DNA from: Roseicyclus sp.
GTDB taxonomy: Bacteria; Pseudomonadota; Alphaproteobacteria; Rhodobacterales; Rhodobacteraceae
Reading direction: 5' to 3'
Length of the DNA stretch: 64,000 nucleotides
NCBI RefSeq assembly: GCF_018402035.1
Contig: NZ_JAGYJN010000001.1
Span: 620,001-684,000, forward strand
Positions 27,700 to 36,803 of this stretch are shown one piece after another. Under the pieces are notes generated by a model. That model saw only the letters and a program-made list of their open reading frames with translations, had not been told where the DNA came from and searched no databases. Numbering within the stretch: the stretch's first letter is position 1; the number at the start of each line of letters is the position of its first letter. The position numbers and the translations under genes were made by a program.

Positions 27700-28980
27700 A
27701 TGCGACAAACCTGGCGATGGTTTGGCCCGGAGGATCGGGTCACAGTGCGCGACGCGCTTCAGGCTGGCGCGCAGGGCATCGTGAGCGCATTGCATCACTT
27801 GCCGCCCGGCGCGCCCTGGCCCTTGGACGACATCGCCAAACGGCAAGCGCAGATCGCAACGGCATCAGGCGGGGCACTCGCGTGGGAGGTGGTCGAAAGC
27901 CTCCCGGTTTCAGAGGCGATCAAAACACAAGCCTCCGATTGGTCGGCGCATATCGACGCCTACAAGGTCTCGCTCACAGCATTGGCCGCCGCTGGCATCA
28001 GCACGGTATGCTACAACTTCATGCCTGTGCTGGACTGGACCCGCACGAGCTTGCGTGCCGAACTCCCCTCGGGCGCGACGACGATGCGGTTCGACCTCGC
28101 CGCTTTCGCCGCTTTTGATGTGCATATCCTCAAACGTCCCGGCGCAGCAGAGGCATATACACCCGAAATCCTCGACAAGGCCAAAGCGGCTGCAGCGGGC
28201 ATGGATGATGCAGCAAGGCAGGCGCTTGAAAAAGCCGTGCTTGCTGGGCTTCCCGGATCAGCGGAAAGCTGGACACTCGAGGGGGTGCGCGCCGCGATTG
28301 ATACCTATGCCGCCTTGTCGTCCGATGCGCTGCGGCAAAACCATATCGATTTCTTGTCCGAGGTTGTGCCTCTCGCTGAACAGCTTGGCATGAGGCTTTG
28401 CTGCCATCCCGACGATCCACCCTTCGCGTTGCTTGGCCTGCCACGTACCATGTCGACGCTTGCTGATTATCAAACGGTGCTCGCTGCCGTCGATCATCCA
28501 AGCTTTGGTGCAACTTTTTGCACCGGGTCATTCGGCGCAAGGCCAGACAATGACTGCGTGGCCATGGCCAAGGCATTAGCGCCACGAATTCATTTCGTGC
28601 ATTTGCGCAATGTCGCGCGGGAAACATATCGCGTTCCATGCAGCTTCGTTGAATCCGAGCATCTGGCAGGCGATGTCGACATGGTCGGCGTGGTCGAGGT
28701 TTTGCTTGACGAAGAGGCGCGCCGCCGTGAGCAAGGTCGGGCGGATGACACCATCCCCATGCGCCCAGACCATGGGCAAGATATCCTCACAGATCTCATT
28801 GCAGGTGCGCAGCCGGGCTATCCTGCTGTCGGCAGGCTCAAGGGTCTTGCCGAGTTGCGTGGCGTGATGGCTGCCATTTCACACGGGCGTGCCAAGCGCG
28901 CCACAAAAGATCACGAGCAGACAAGAAACGGAAAACAGGATCAAACATTCCAGGGAGGAAACTATGAAAACATCCTATAA
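27700..28980 (+). CDS. uxuA: Mannonate dehydratase
   Basis: This 426-residue enzyme dehydrates D-mannonate to 2-keto-3-deoxygluconate, the last step of the hexuronate branch. Metal and active-site marks are visible: CCHPDDPPF, TFCTGSFGARPDND, FVHLRNV and MRPDHGQD. It starts MRQTWRWFGPED, typical for UxuA. The C-terminal tail (about the last 25 residues) is low in complexity and is encoded over the ribosome site of the next gene, overlapping it by 17 bases. It heads the ABC-transporter operon. UxaC and UxuB lie 8.5 kb downstream. Confidence 0.95.
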   Translation: MRQTWRWFGPEDRVTVRDALQAGAQGIVSALHHLPPGAPWPLDDIAKRQAQIATASGGALAWEVVESLPVSEAIKTQASDWSAHIDAYKVSLTALAAAGISTVCYNFMPVLDWTRTSLRAELPSGATTMRFDLAAFAAFDVHILKRPGAAEAYTPEILDKAKAAAAGMDDAARQALEKAVLAGLPGSAESWTLEGVRAAIDTYAALSSDALRQNHIDFLSEVVPLAEQLGMRLCCHPDDPPFALLGLPRTMSTLADYQTVLAAVDHPSFGATFCTGSFGARPDNDCVAMAKALAPRIHFVHLRNVARETYRVPCSFVESEHLAGDVDMVGVVEVLLDEEARRREQGRADDTIPMRPDHGQDILTDLIAGAQPGYPAVGRLKGLAELRGVMAAISHGRAKRATKDHEQTRNGKQDQTFQGGNYENIL

Positions 28981-30232
28981 ACTCTTGGCGGCAAGTTCTC
29001 TGTTCGCACTTGCGGCTGGGTCTGCCGCGGCGCAGACCGAACTGCGTATGATGTGGTATAATGACGGCATCGAAGGCGAAGTGATGCAGTCGCTCCTCGA
29101 TGGCTTTCATCAAGCCCATCCCGACATCAACGTGACCCTCGACGTTGTTCCCTACCAGATGGTTTTGGAATCCTTGCCGATCCAGCTTGCGGCTGGCAAT
29201 GGCCCTGACATCGCGCGGGTGACTGACCTTGGCGGCTTGTCCCAGTACTATCTGGATCTGCGTCCACATGTTCAGAACCCGGAATACTGGGAAACGAACT
29301 TTGGTCCCTTCCTGTCCTGGCTTGATCCCGATGGCGACGCGATCAACGGCTTCATGACGCAGCTGACCGTGACCGGCCCCTATGTGAACCGCACATTGTT
29401 TGAACAGGCCGGTATCGATATGCCCGGCGCGGGCGCAACATGGGACGATTGGGCAACCGCGGTAAATGCTGTGGCCAAAGCGTTGGATATCCCAATTCCC
29501 ATGGCATGGGACCGCTCGGGTCACCGCGTTGCAGGCCCAGCAATCTCGCAAGGCGCGATGATGTTCGATGCCGAGGGCGCACCCGCTTTGGTGGACGATG
29601 GGCTGAAGCGCATGGCGCAGATGCTCTATGACTGGCACCAGGACGGCACCATGTCGAAAGAGCTTTGGGGCTCTGTTTCCGGCTCGACCTACCTTGGTGC
29701 GAACGAGGATTTCGCCAACGCCAACGTCGTGATGTATATGTCCGGCTCTTGGCAGATCCCGCAGTTTACCTCGACGATCGGCGATGCCTTTGATTGGTGG
29801 GCTGTCCCCGCGCCTTGTGGTGCCTCTGCCTGCACCGGCATGCCCGGCGGCGCTGCGCTTGTGGCCATCGGGGATACCGAGCATCCCAAAGAAGTTGGCA
29901 TCTTGATGGACTATCTGGCGCAAGAAGAGGTCTTGGCCGAGTTCTATGGCCGCACCCTGTTCATTCCGGGTCACCTTGGCCTTGCAAGCAGCGGCATCGA
30001 TTTTGCCACGGATGACCCCCGCGCGGCCCATGCCTTGTCAACCTTCGCCGCAGCGGTGCCGACGATTTCACCGACAGCCTTCCAACTGCAAGGCTACCCG
30101 TCCAACCGCGTGTTGTTCAACGCGCTCATCTCGCGCCTGAACGAAGCCATCGTGGGTGAATTGACCCTCGAGGATGCCTTTGCCCGGATGGAAGAAGACG
30201 TCGCGAACCAACTGGCCGAGAGCGGTCGCTGA
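28964..30232 (+). CDS. ABC transporter solute-binding protein (carbohydrate type 1)
   Basis: This is a 422-residue periplasmic receptor. A signal peptide (MKTSYKLLAASSLFALAAGSAAA) precedes TELRMMWYNDGIEGEVMQSLLDGF and the GNGPDIARVTDLGG region common in MalE-like binding proteins. The ATG at 28964 follows a GGAGGAAAC site. It probably binds a uronate, glycuronide or oligosaccharide given the uxu context. It precedes two permease genes and an intergenic hairpin. Confidence 0.92.
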   Translation: MKTSYKLLAASSLFALAAGSAAAQTELRMMWYNDGIEGEVMQSLLDGFHQAHPDINVTLDVVPYQMVLESLPIQLAAGNGPDIARVTDLGGLSQYYLDLRPHVQNPEYWETNFGPFLSWLDPDGDAINGFMTQLTVTGPYVNRTLFEQAGIDMPGAGATWDDWATAVNAVAKALDIPIPMAWDRSGHRVAGPAISQGAMMFDAEGAPALVDDGLKRMAQMLYDWHQDGTMSKELWGSVSGSTYLGANEDFANANVVMYMSGSWQIPQFTSTIGDAFDWWAVPAPCGASACTGMPGGAALVAIGDTEHPKEVGILMDYLAQEEVLAEFYGRTLFIPGHLGLASSGIDFATDDPRAAHALSTFAAAVPTISPTAFQLQGYPSNRVLFNALISRLNEAIVGELTLEDAFARMEEDVANQLAESGR

Positions 30233-30255
30233 ACCTCACTCAACCAACGCATGAT

Positions 30256-30279
30256 CGGTCCCGCAGCTTTGCGGGGCCG
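30256..30279 (+). other. Intergenic hairpin after the binding-protein gene
   Basis: CGGTCCCGCA pairs with TGCGGGGCCG (one G-U pair) across a GCTT loop, 23 bases after the stop. No T-run follows. Such hairpins commonly stabilise upstream binding-protein mRNA and lower expression of the permeases. Confidence 0.6.
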
Positions 30280-30304
30280 ATTGCCTGAATGGATAGGACG
30301 CGCC

Positions 30305-31327
30305 ATGGCCCGGGTTTATGACAAACCGCAAACAACTGGCGAAGCACTAACGCATGTAGCGGCCACACCGGTGCGTGTCCTGTTCCGGCTGCTTGACTAC
30401 CCCATGTCCGCGATCCAACGCCTGCTTGGTATCGGCGGGATGCCTTGGTTATTTCTGCTGCCGAATTTGGTTTTCTTCGGCATGTTCGTCGTCATCCCTT
30501 TATTTCTCAATTTTGCCTATTCGCTGACCGGTGGGACGGCCCTGTTTCTCAGTGACCGCCCCTTTGTCGAGGGCGAGCAATATGGCTTTCTTTTCGATTG
30601 CGAGAATTACGCCGATCCGTTGAGTTGCCGCGAAGACCGCTTTTGGAAGGGCATATTCAATACGGCAATTTTCATCTTCTTTCAGGTCAGCTTCATGGTG
30701 CTGTTCTCGCTGATCACCGCGCTTGTCTTGAACCGCGAAATCCGCGGGCGCGGTTTTTGGCGCGCTGTCTTTTTCTTTCCCGTGCTGCTTTCGCCGGTCG
30801 TCGTCGCCCTGATCTGGAAATGGATCTTGCTGCGCGATGGGATCTTGAATGCCTTTTTGGTGTCCATCGGGCTTGAGCGCATCTTGTTCTTCGTCAGCCC
30901 CGATTGGGCGATGTTCTGGGCCGTTTTCGTGTCGATCTGGGCGCATATGGGCTTTTACATGCTGATTTTGCTGGCCGGCCTCCAAGCGATCCAGCCCGAT
31001 CTTTACGAGGCCGCCGAAATGGATGGCACCAGCAAAGAGCGCGTTTTCTTCCGCATTACCCTGCCGCTTTTGTGGCCCAACATGCTCGTGGTGATCGTGC
31101 TGGCGCTGATCAAGGGCGTGCAGGTCTTTGACGAGGTCTATGTTTTGACAGGTGGCGGGCCGGGAACGGCGACGCAGTTCATCGTGCAATATATCTACAA
31201 CACGGCCTTCACGAACCAGGTGCAGAACTTTGGCTTGGCGTCAGCGGCCTCGATGGTGCTTGGCGGCGTCTTGTTTGTCTTGACCTTGACGCAGTTGGCG
31301 GCAACCCGGAGGCGCGACAATGCCTGA
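30305..31327 (+). CDS. ABC transporter permease, MalF-type
   Basis: This is a 340-residue inner-membrane permease with six or more helices. It has a long first periplasmic loop rich in charged and Cys residues (FDCENYADPLSCRED). The EAA motif is YEAAEMDGTSKERVFFRITL. The ATG at 30305 (MARVYDKPQ) has a GGATAGGA-like site and is favoured over 30251, which lies at the base of the hairpin. Its stop overlaps the next permease start. Confidence 0.9.
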   Translation: MARVYDKPQTTGEALTHVAATPVRVLFRLLDYPMSAIQRLLGIGGMPWLFLLPNLVFFGMFVVIPLFLNFAYSLTGGTALFLSDRPFVEGEQYGFLFDCENYADPLSCREDRFWKGIFNTAIFIFFQVSFMVLFSLITALVLNREIRGRGFWRAVFFFPVLLSPVVVALIWKWILLRDGILNAFLVSIGLERILFFVSPDWAMFWAVFVSIWAHMGFYMLILLAGLQAIQPDLYEAAEMDGTSKERVFFRITLPLLWPNMLVVIVLALIKGVQVFDEVYVLTGGGPGTATQFIVQYIYNTAFTNQVQNFGLASAASMVLGGVLFVLTLTQLAATRRRDNA

Positions 31328-32393
31328 CACGGCACAATCCAGCCATGCGGTCTGGCATGTCCTGACCGCCCGTCGCGGACAAGGCAAGCTGCACTGGACC
31401 GATATCTTTACCTATCTCTACCTTGGCTTTGGCCTGTTCTTGATGTTTGCGCCTGTGGTCTGGCTGGTGCTTTCTTCGTTCAAGACGCCGGCGGGCCTGC
31501 AAGAGTTTCCACCGACACTGCTGCCGCTTGGGCAGGTGAGCGTCGCCGTCGAAGGACATGCAGAACCCCTCTTGCTCTTCGATGTCACAATGGAAGACGG
31601 CAGCGTGCGCCAGCTTGCGCAAATCCGCCGTGTCGGGATCACAGCGCAGATGATCGACCCGGCCAACCCGGAAGAACGCTTGCAGGTTCCAATCGCAACG
31701 CGCGAACCGGTGCGCGAATTTCGGATGGCGTTGGAGAACTACCGCGACCCGCTCGAGCGCTTCAATTTCATGCGCTACTTGTGGAATACGGTCGTCGTGA
31801 CCTTCGCGGCAACCTTGGTGACGCTGCTGATCAACTCGATGGCGGCTTACGGGCTTTCGATTTACGAATTTCGTGGGCGCAATGCGATCATGCTGTTCGT
31901 GATCGGCACGCTCATGATCCCGATCACCGTGATCTTGGTGCCGGTGTACTTGGTGGTGACGAACCTTGGGATGATCAATTCGCTCTGGGCGGTCATTTTA
32001 CCCGGCGCGGCGACACCCACGGGCGTTTTCTTGTTGCGCCAATACATGCTCACAATCCCGCGTGACCTGATCGAGGCGGCGCGGATGGACAAGGCCTCGG
32101 AATGGCAAATCTACTGGCGGGTGGTCATGCCGCTGGCGATGCCCGCCGTGGCGGTGCTTGCGATCTTTTCGATCATGTGGCGCTGGAACGAGTTCCTTTG
32201 GCCGCTCATCGTTCTGAACCGCTCCGAGGTCTATACGCTTCAGGTTGGCCTCAACTCCTTCCAGGGTGAGCTGGATGTGCAATGGCACTACATTCTGGCG
32301 ATGACCGTCGTCACGCTGATCCCGGTCGTCATCGTTTTCGGTTTCCTGCAACGTTTCATAACAACCGGCATTGCCTCCTCAGGGATGAAATGA
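31320..32393 (+). CDS. ABC transporter permease, MalG-type
   Basis: This is a 357-residue permease. The EAA loop reads IEAARMDKASEWQIYWRVVM near residue 245. It is longer than a standard MalG because of a roughly 100-residue periplasmic insert between the first two helices (around residues 60-150). The start overlaps the MalF-type gene by 8 bases, and the stop overlaps the hydroxyacid dehydrogenase start, so translation is coupled throughout. Confidence 0.9.
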   Translation: MPDTAQSSHAVWHVLTARRGQGKLHWTDIFTYLYLGFGLFLMFAPVVWLVLSSFKTPAGLQEFPPTLLPLGQVSVAVEGHAEPLLLFDVTMEDGSVRQLAQIRRVGITAQMIDPANPEERLQVPIATREPVREFRMALENYRDPLERFNFMRYLWNTVVVTFAATLVTLLINSMAAYGLSIYEFRGRNAIMLFVIGTLMIPITVILVPVYLVVTNLGMINSLWAVILPGAATPTGVFLLRQYMLTIPRDLIEAARMDKASEWQIYWRVVMPLAMPAVAVLAIFSIMWRWNEFLWPLIVLNRSEVYTLQVGLNSFQGELDVQWHYILAMTVVTLIPVVIVFGFLQRFITTGIASSGMK

Positions 32394-33406
32394 TGACCAA
32401 CGCTCCGTTAATTTTCATGGACCCGTTTCCTCGGAACGAGGCCATGGTCTACACGCCCGACTGCGCCGAGAAACTCTCCCAGATGGGACGCGTCGTTGCC
32501 CATTGGGGTAGCCGCGCACCCGATGATCTGGTCGAGGCGCATCTGGCCGACATGACCGTGCTGATCGGGCAAACCGCCATGCCAAAGGAACGGCTGGACC
32601 GGGCGCCCAACCTGCGCGCGATCTTGAACGTAAAGGCGAATTGGGAACCCAATATCGACTATGCCGAATGTCATGCGCGCGGCATCCATGTGCTGAGCGC
32701 CGCACCCGCCATGGCCCCTGCCGTGGCTGAATTCTGCATTGGTCAGTCCATCAGCTTGCTGCGCGGCTTGCACCGGGCCGACGGGCTGTTCCGCTCTGGC
32801 CAAGAGGCCTATGGCATCGGCGGCAACGGCAAGGCGGAAAGCCTCTATAATGCGACGGTCGCGCTGATTGGATACGGCAATCTTGGGCGCGCTTTAGCCC
32901 CCTTGCTCCGCCCCTTCGGTGTGCAATTGCTTGTGCATGACCCGTGGCTTTCTGATGGCTACCTTGCCAGCGAGGGTCTGGAACCCGTGTCGCTCGACGC
33001 GGCGCTGTCGCGGTCGGATGTGATCTATCTTTTGGCGGGTGTCACCTCGGAGAATGAGGGATTTCTTGACAAAAAGAAGCTGTCGTTGATCCGGCATGAC
33101 GCCTGCGTCGTCTTGGCCTCGCGCGCCGAGATCGTGGACTTCGACGATTTCCTGGCACTGGCCGCCACTGGGGCCTTCCGCGCCGCAGTGGATGTTTTCC
33201 CAGAAGAGCCCGTGCCCGCAGGTCACGCTTGGCGCGAGACACCCAATGTCTTGTTCTCTGCGCATTTGGCGGGCGGGCTGCGCGCCTCTTATGCGCGTAT
33301 CCGGGACATGATGCTGGATGATATCGGCCAGATCCTCAAAGGTCTGCCGCCCCTGCGCATGCAGAAGGCTGACCCACAACTCGCCAATAAGATGCGCAGC
33401 CGGTAA
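32390..33406 (+). CDS. D-isomer-specific 2-hydroxyacid dehydrogenase family protein
   Basis: This is a 338-residue NAD-dependent dehydrogenase. It contains VALIGYGNLGRALAPLLRP (cofactor loop), the catalytic Arg in LASRAEIVD, Glu in VFPEEPVPAGH and His in FSAHLAGGLR. It is embedded between the permease and ATPase genes of the ABC operon, an unusual place that ties it to the imported substrate. It may reduce or oxidise a hydroxyacid related to aldonates or uronates. The exact substrate is unknown. The start may be the ATG at 32390 or at 32393. Confidence 0.88.
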   Translation: MMTNAPLIFMDPFPRNEAMVYTPDCAEKLSQMGRVVAHWGSRAPDDLVEAHLADMTVLIGQTAMPKERLDRAPNLRAILNVKANWEPNIDYAECHARGIHVLSAAPAMAPAVAEFCIGQSISLLRGLHRADGLFRSGQEAYGIGGNGKAESLYNATVALIGYGNLGRALAPLLRPFGVQLLVHDPWLSDGYLASEGLEPVSLDAALSRSDVIYLLAGVTSENEGFLDKKKLSLIRHDACVVLASRAEIVDFDDFLALAATGAFRAAVDVFPEEPVPAGHAWRETPNVLFSAHLAGGLRASYARIRDMMLDDIGQILKGLPPLRMQKADPQLANKMRSR

Positions 33407-33419
33407 TGAAAGACGAACA

Positions 33420-34508
33420 ATGACCGAAATTCATCTCAAGAACGTGCACAAAGCCTATGGGGAGTTGGAGGTGATCCACGGGATCAACCTTCAGGTTCAA
33501 ACCGGGGAGTTCTGCGTGTTCGTGGGGCCATCTGGCTGTGGAAAATCCACCCTTCTGCGCATCATCGCCGGGTTGGAAGGCATCACCTCCGGCACGGTCG
33601 AGATCGACGGTAGCGTCGTCAATGATGTCAGCGCCGCAGAGCGCGGCTTGGCGATGGTGTTCCAGTCATACGCGCTTTACCCGCATATGTCGGTTTATAA
33701 GAATATGGCCTTTGGGTTGGAAAACTCCAAAATGCCGCGCGCCCAGATCGATGAGCGCGTCAGGAATGCGGCTGAGCTGCTGCAAATCACCGACTATCTG
33801 GACAGAAAGCCAAAGGCATTGTCCGGCGGACAGCGTCAACGCGTCGCCATCGGGCGGGCCATCGTGCGCGATCCCAAGGCCTTTTTGTTTGACGAACCCT
33901 TGTCAAATCTTGACGCGGAATTGCGGGTCGTGATGCGCAAGGAACTGTCCGCGCTGCATGCCAAAATCGGCGGCACGATGATCTATGTGACCCATGATCA
34001 GGTCGAAGCGATGACGCTGGCCGACAAGATCGTGGTTTTGCAAAAGGGTATCGTGGAACAGGTTGGCGCGCCTTTGGAATTGTATAACCGCCCCTGCAAC
34101 GCCTTCGTGGCGGGTTTCATCGGCTCACCCCGGATGAATATGTTCGAAGGCCACGCCGTGCGCGACGCAGCGGGCCTTGCGATCAGCATCGAGGGTCTGC
34201 GCCTTGATCTATCGGATCTGCCCAGCATCAAGGACGGCGACAAGCTCACCATCGGCATCAGGCCCGAGCATATTGCCGTCCACGCCGATGGATTGGGCGA
34301 GTTGACCACGACGGTGAAAGTGACAGAGCAGCTCGGTGGCGAGACCTACCTCTATTGCGATGCTCCGGGACTGCCGCAGATTACCGTCCACCAGCCCGGA
34401 CAATTGCCCATCGTGAAGGGCCAAGCCCTGTCGCTCAGCTTTTCCCGCGCACAGATGCATGTCTTCGATGCAACCGGTAAAACGGTGGCAAATGGCCTGA
34501 CGGTTTAG
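33420..34508 (+). CDS. Sugar ABC transporter ATPase (UgpC/MalK-type)
   Basis: This is a 362-residue ATPase. Walker A is GPSGCGKST, the signature is LSGGQRQRVAIGRAIV, Walker B is FLFDEPLSNLD, and the switch His is in VTHDQVEAM. The C-terminal OB/TOBE domain typical of MalK-like proteins follows residue 235. It drives the two permeases encoded just upstream. It is the last gene of the operon, with an inverted-repeat terminator behind it. Confidence 0.95.
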   Translation: MTEIHLKNVHKAYGELEVIHGINLQVQTGEFCVFVGPSGCGKSTLLRIIAGLEGITSGTVEIDGSVVNDVSAAERGLAMVFQSYALYPHMSVYKNMAFGLENSKMPRAQIDERVRNAAELLQITDYLDRKPKALSGGQRQRVAIGRAIVRDPKAFLFDEPLSNLDAELRVVMRKELSALHAKIGGTMIYVTHDQVEAMTLADKIVVLQKGIVEQVGAPLELYNRPCNAFVAGFIGSPRMNMFEGHAVRDAAGLAISIEGLRLDLSDLPSIKDGDKLTIGIRPEHIAVHADGLGELTTTVKVTEQLGGETYLYCDAPGLPQITVHQPGQLPIVKGQALSLSFSRAQMHVFDATGKTVANGLTV

Positions 34509-34553
34509 GGCGTCTTGCGGGAAATCGGTGGCTAGGCTTCACCGGTTCCAGCG

Positions 34554-34582
34554 ACGCCGCGTTTGCAATGCAAACGCGGCGT
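34554..34582. terminator. 14-bp inverted repeat between convergent operons
   Basis: ACGCCGCGTTTGCA and TGCAAACGCGGCGT flank a single A. A TTGGTTT stretch follows on the plus strand. It probably ends the ABC operon and may also act for the convergent Gfo/Idh/MocA operon. An extra copy of CAAACGCGGCG occurs about 20 bases later. Confidence 0.7.
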
Positions 34583-34635
34583 TGGTTTGATTGAAAGCCA
34601 TCAAACGCGGCGGGCTGCGCGAACAGCCAAGCGGG

Positions 34636-35646
34636 TCACGCCAAACGACCCTCAGCCATGGCTTGTGCCTTGAGTGACAACTCGCACACCTTGAAGACAT
34701 GCGCTTGCGTCATTGCGGTTTCACTGCGGTCGCGCAGATCGGCCGCGAAACGGGCAAAGAAGGGCAGCGGCGCGCCCGATGCGTCGATCTTTTCACAGCG
34801 ATCACCATTGACGAGGATCAGATGATCGGTGCCGGGGATGCCGACATCGACGTATTTACGCAGCTCGATATAGCCTTCGGTCCCAAGGATCGTCAGCCGC
34901 CCGTCGCCCCAGGTCGGCAAAGCATCGGGCGTGTACCAATCAACGCGGATATAGCCATGCCCATTGTCGCTGCGCAGAACGATCTCGCCGAAATCCTGAA
35001 GACCGTGATCATCGGGGCTGGCGTAATTGGCCACACTCGCATGCACGACTTCGGCGTCTGTTGAGCCGGTGAAGAACAGGAATTGGTCGATCTGATGGCT
35101 GCCGATATCGGTGAGGATGCCACCATATGCCTGCCGGTCAAAGAACCAGTCGGGCCTTGTGCTGCGATTAAGCCTGTGCGGCCCCATGCCAAGCGTCTGG
35201 ATCACCCGGCCGATGGCCCCTTCCGCGACCAGCTCTGCGGCGCGGGTGGCGGCGGGCACCTCGAAACGTTCGGAAAAATCGATAGACCAAATGCGCCCGG
35301 TCTTTGCGACCGTTGCCTGGATCGCTGCAAGCTGGTCAAGCGTGGTGCAGCCCGGCTTATCGGTCAAAACATCTTTGCCAGCCTCCATCGCCGCAATGGC
35401 CCAAGCGGCCCGGTCAACGGGGATGCACGAGAGCAAGATAAGATCGATGGACGGATCATTCAGCAGCGCCTCGGCACTGTCTGCGCGTGCGACATCGGGG
35501 AAACGCGCGACAAAGCTGGCCTCGGTATTGGGGTGGCCGGCGGTCCACCATCCAGCGAACTCCGCGCCCACATCCATCATATTGGACGCCATCCCAAAGA
35601 TATGGCGGTGATCAATGCCGATTGCGGCAAATCTAAGGGGGGTCAT
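34636..35646 (-). CDS. Gfo/Idh/MocA-family oxidoreductase (second of pair)
   Basis: This is a 336-residue protein. The N-terminus FAAIGIDHRHIFGMASNMMD departs from the usual GxGxxG loop, so its cofactor use may differ. The TDKPGCTT segment replaces the usual EKP Lys-Pro motif with DKP. C-terminal YGGILTDIGSHQIDQFLFF gives the GGxxxDxGxHxxD family pattern. It starts overlapping the stop of the upstream family member as ATGA. Two tandem oxidoreductases in a uronate locus suggest oxidation and epimerisation of a sugar acid or glycoside. The substrate is unknown. Confidence 0.85.
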   Translation of the reverse strand: MTPLRFAAIGIDHRHIFGMASNMMDVGAEFAGWWTAGHPNTEASFVARFPDVARADSAEALLNDPSIDLILLSCIPVDRAAWAIAAMEAGKDVLTDKPGCTTLDQLAAIQATVAKTGRIWSIDFSERFEVPAATRAAELVAEGAIGRVIQTLGMGPHRLNRSTRPDWFFDRQAYGGILTDIGSHQIDQFLFFTGSTDAEVVHASVANYASPDDHGLQDFGEIVLRSDNGHGYIRVDWYTPDALPTWGDGRLTILGTEGYIELRKYVDVGIPGTDHLILVNGDRCEKIDASGAPLPFFARFAADLRDRSETAMTQAHVFKVCELSLKAQAMAEGRLA

Positions 35647-36692
35647 GCGCTTAACTCCGTGGCTCCGCCGCTGCGGGCGGATGTGATGATGGCGTCAATC
35701 AGGTCGTGGGCCGCGAGCGCGTCTTGGCCGGTGATGGCCGGCCGCCTACCGCTGGCAAGCGCAGACGCGAAATCTTCGATAACGCTTTGGTGCCATTCAT
35801 GGGTAAAGGCCATTGGATCGGCCCCGCCCCCGGTTCCACCCGCCGCACCAAAGCTTTCTTCATGTCCGTCGCGCCACTGCACCACGAGCCGCCCAGACGC
35901 GAGGCCCAGACTGGCCTTTTCAAAGTGCAGTGTGATCGTTTCCGCCTTGCCCGGAAAACTCGCGGTGCTGGCCACCAAAGACCCGACCGCGCCATTGGCA
36001 AATTGCAGACCGGCGGTAACGAAATCCTCGGCTTCCATCCTGTGAAACCGGGTCGTTGCAGCCATCGCGCGGACAGACCGGACGGGGCCAGCCAGTGAAA
36101 GCGCCAAGTCGATGGTATGGATCGCTTGTGAAATCAGAACGCCGCCGCCATCGCGCGCATAGGTGCCGCGCCCGGGTTCGTCATAATAGCCCTGATCACG
36201 CCACCAAGGCACCGCAATCTCCACCAGACCAAGCGCGCCCAGATCGTTGTCGGCGATCATCTGCGCCGCCTTGCGAGACGCTTCGCGCATCCTGTGCTGG
36301 AACACGATCCCCAAGGTCACACCCGCCTCATGACACAGGCGGACCACCTCGCGCGCCTCGGTGGCGTTTCGCCCAACGGGCTTTTCCAGCAAGATATGCT
36401 TGCCTGCCGAGGCCAAGATGCTGACGATCTCGATACGCGCATTTGGCGGCGTCAAGACAATGGCAAAATCAATCTCAGGATCGGCGGTCACGGCCGCGAG
36501 GCTGTCATAGACGCGGATGTTCTCGCCGGTCTGCGCAGTATGCGCGTCCGCAAGCGCGCGGGCGCGATCCGGGCTTCTGGACTGGATCCCATGAACACGG
36601 ACACCCTGCGCAGCGGCACAGGCCGACAGATGCGTCCGCGCCACCATTCCTGCACCGATCAGGACCGCCCGTTTTGGCAATGCATTTCCCAT
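35643..36692 (-). CDS. Gfo/Idh/MocA-family oxidoreductase (first of pair)
   Basis: This is a 349-residue NAD(P)-dependent enzyme. The Rossmann loop AVLIGAGMVARTHL is followed by ILLEKPVGRN with the catalytic-type Lys and DGGGVLISQAIHTIDLALSL with the metal- or substrate-near His-Asp. It is divergent from the GntR gene, and the ATACCGGTAT operator lies in the 111-bp gap between them. It probably belongs to the same regulon as uxuA. Confidence 0.9.
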   Translation of the reverse strand: MGNALPKRAVLIGAGMVARTHLSACAAAQGVRVHGIQSRSPDRARALADAHTAQTGENIRVYDSLAAVTADPEIDFAIVLTPPNARIEIVSILASAGKHILLEKPVGRNATEAREVVRLCHEAGVTLGIVFQHRMREASRKAAQMIADNDLGALGLVEIAVPWWRDQGYYDEPGRGTYARDGGGVLISQAIHTIDLALSLAGPVRSVRAMAATTRFHRMEAEDFVTAGLQFANGAVGSLVASTASFPGKAETITLHFEKASLGLASGRLVVQWRDGHEESFGAAGGTGGGADPMAFTHEWHQSVIEDFASALASGRRPAITGQDALAAHDLIDAIITSARSGGATELSA

Positions 36693-36745
36693 AACCGCGC
36701 CCTTTGACCGTCTGCGCTATGCCCTTAAAATGCGGGACATCTCCG

Positions 36746-36773
36746 TTGCGCTTTCATTACATACCGGTATACT
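36746..36773 (+). promoter_or_regulatory. Candidate promoter of the GntR-uxaC-uxuB operon
   Basis: TTGCGC and TATACT are separated by 16 bases. The -10 overlaps the ATACCGGTAT operator, so autoregulation is plausible. It is a moderate consensus match only. Confidence 0.45.
36761..36770. promoter_or_regulatory. Putative GntR operator ATACCGGTAT (gntR/Gfo site)
   Basis: This palindrome is identical to the one before uxuA (27672-27681). It lies 34 bases before the GntR start and between two divergent genes of the same locus. Confidence 0.65.
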
Positions 36774-36803
36774 GGCTACTGTCAACTCGGGATAGATCTT
36801 CAA

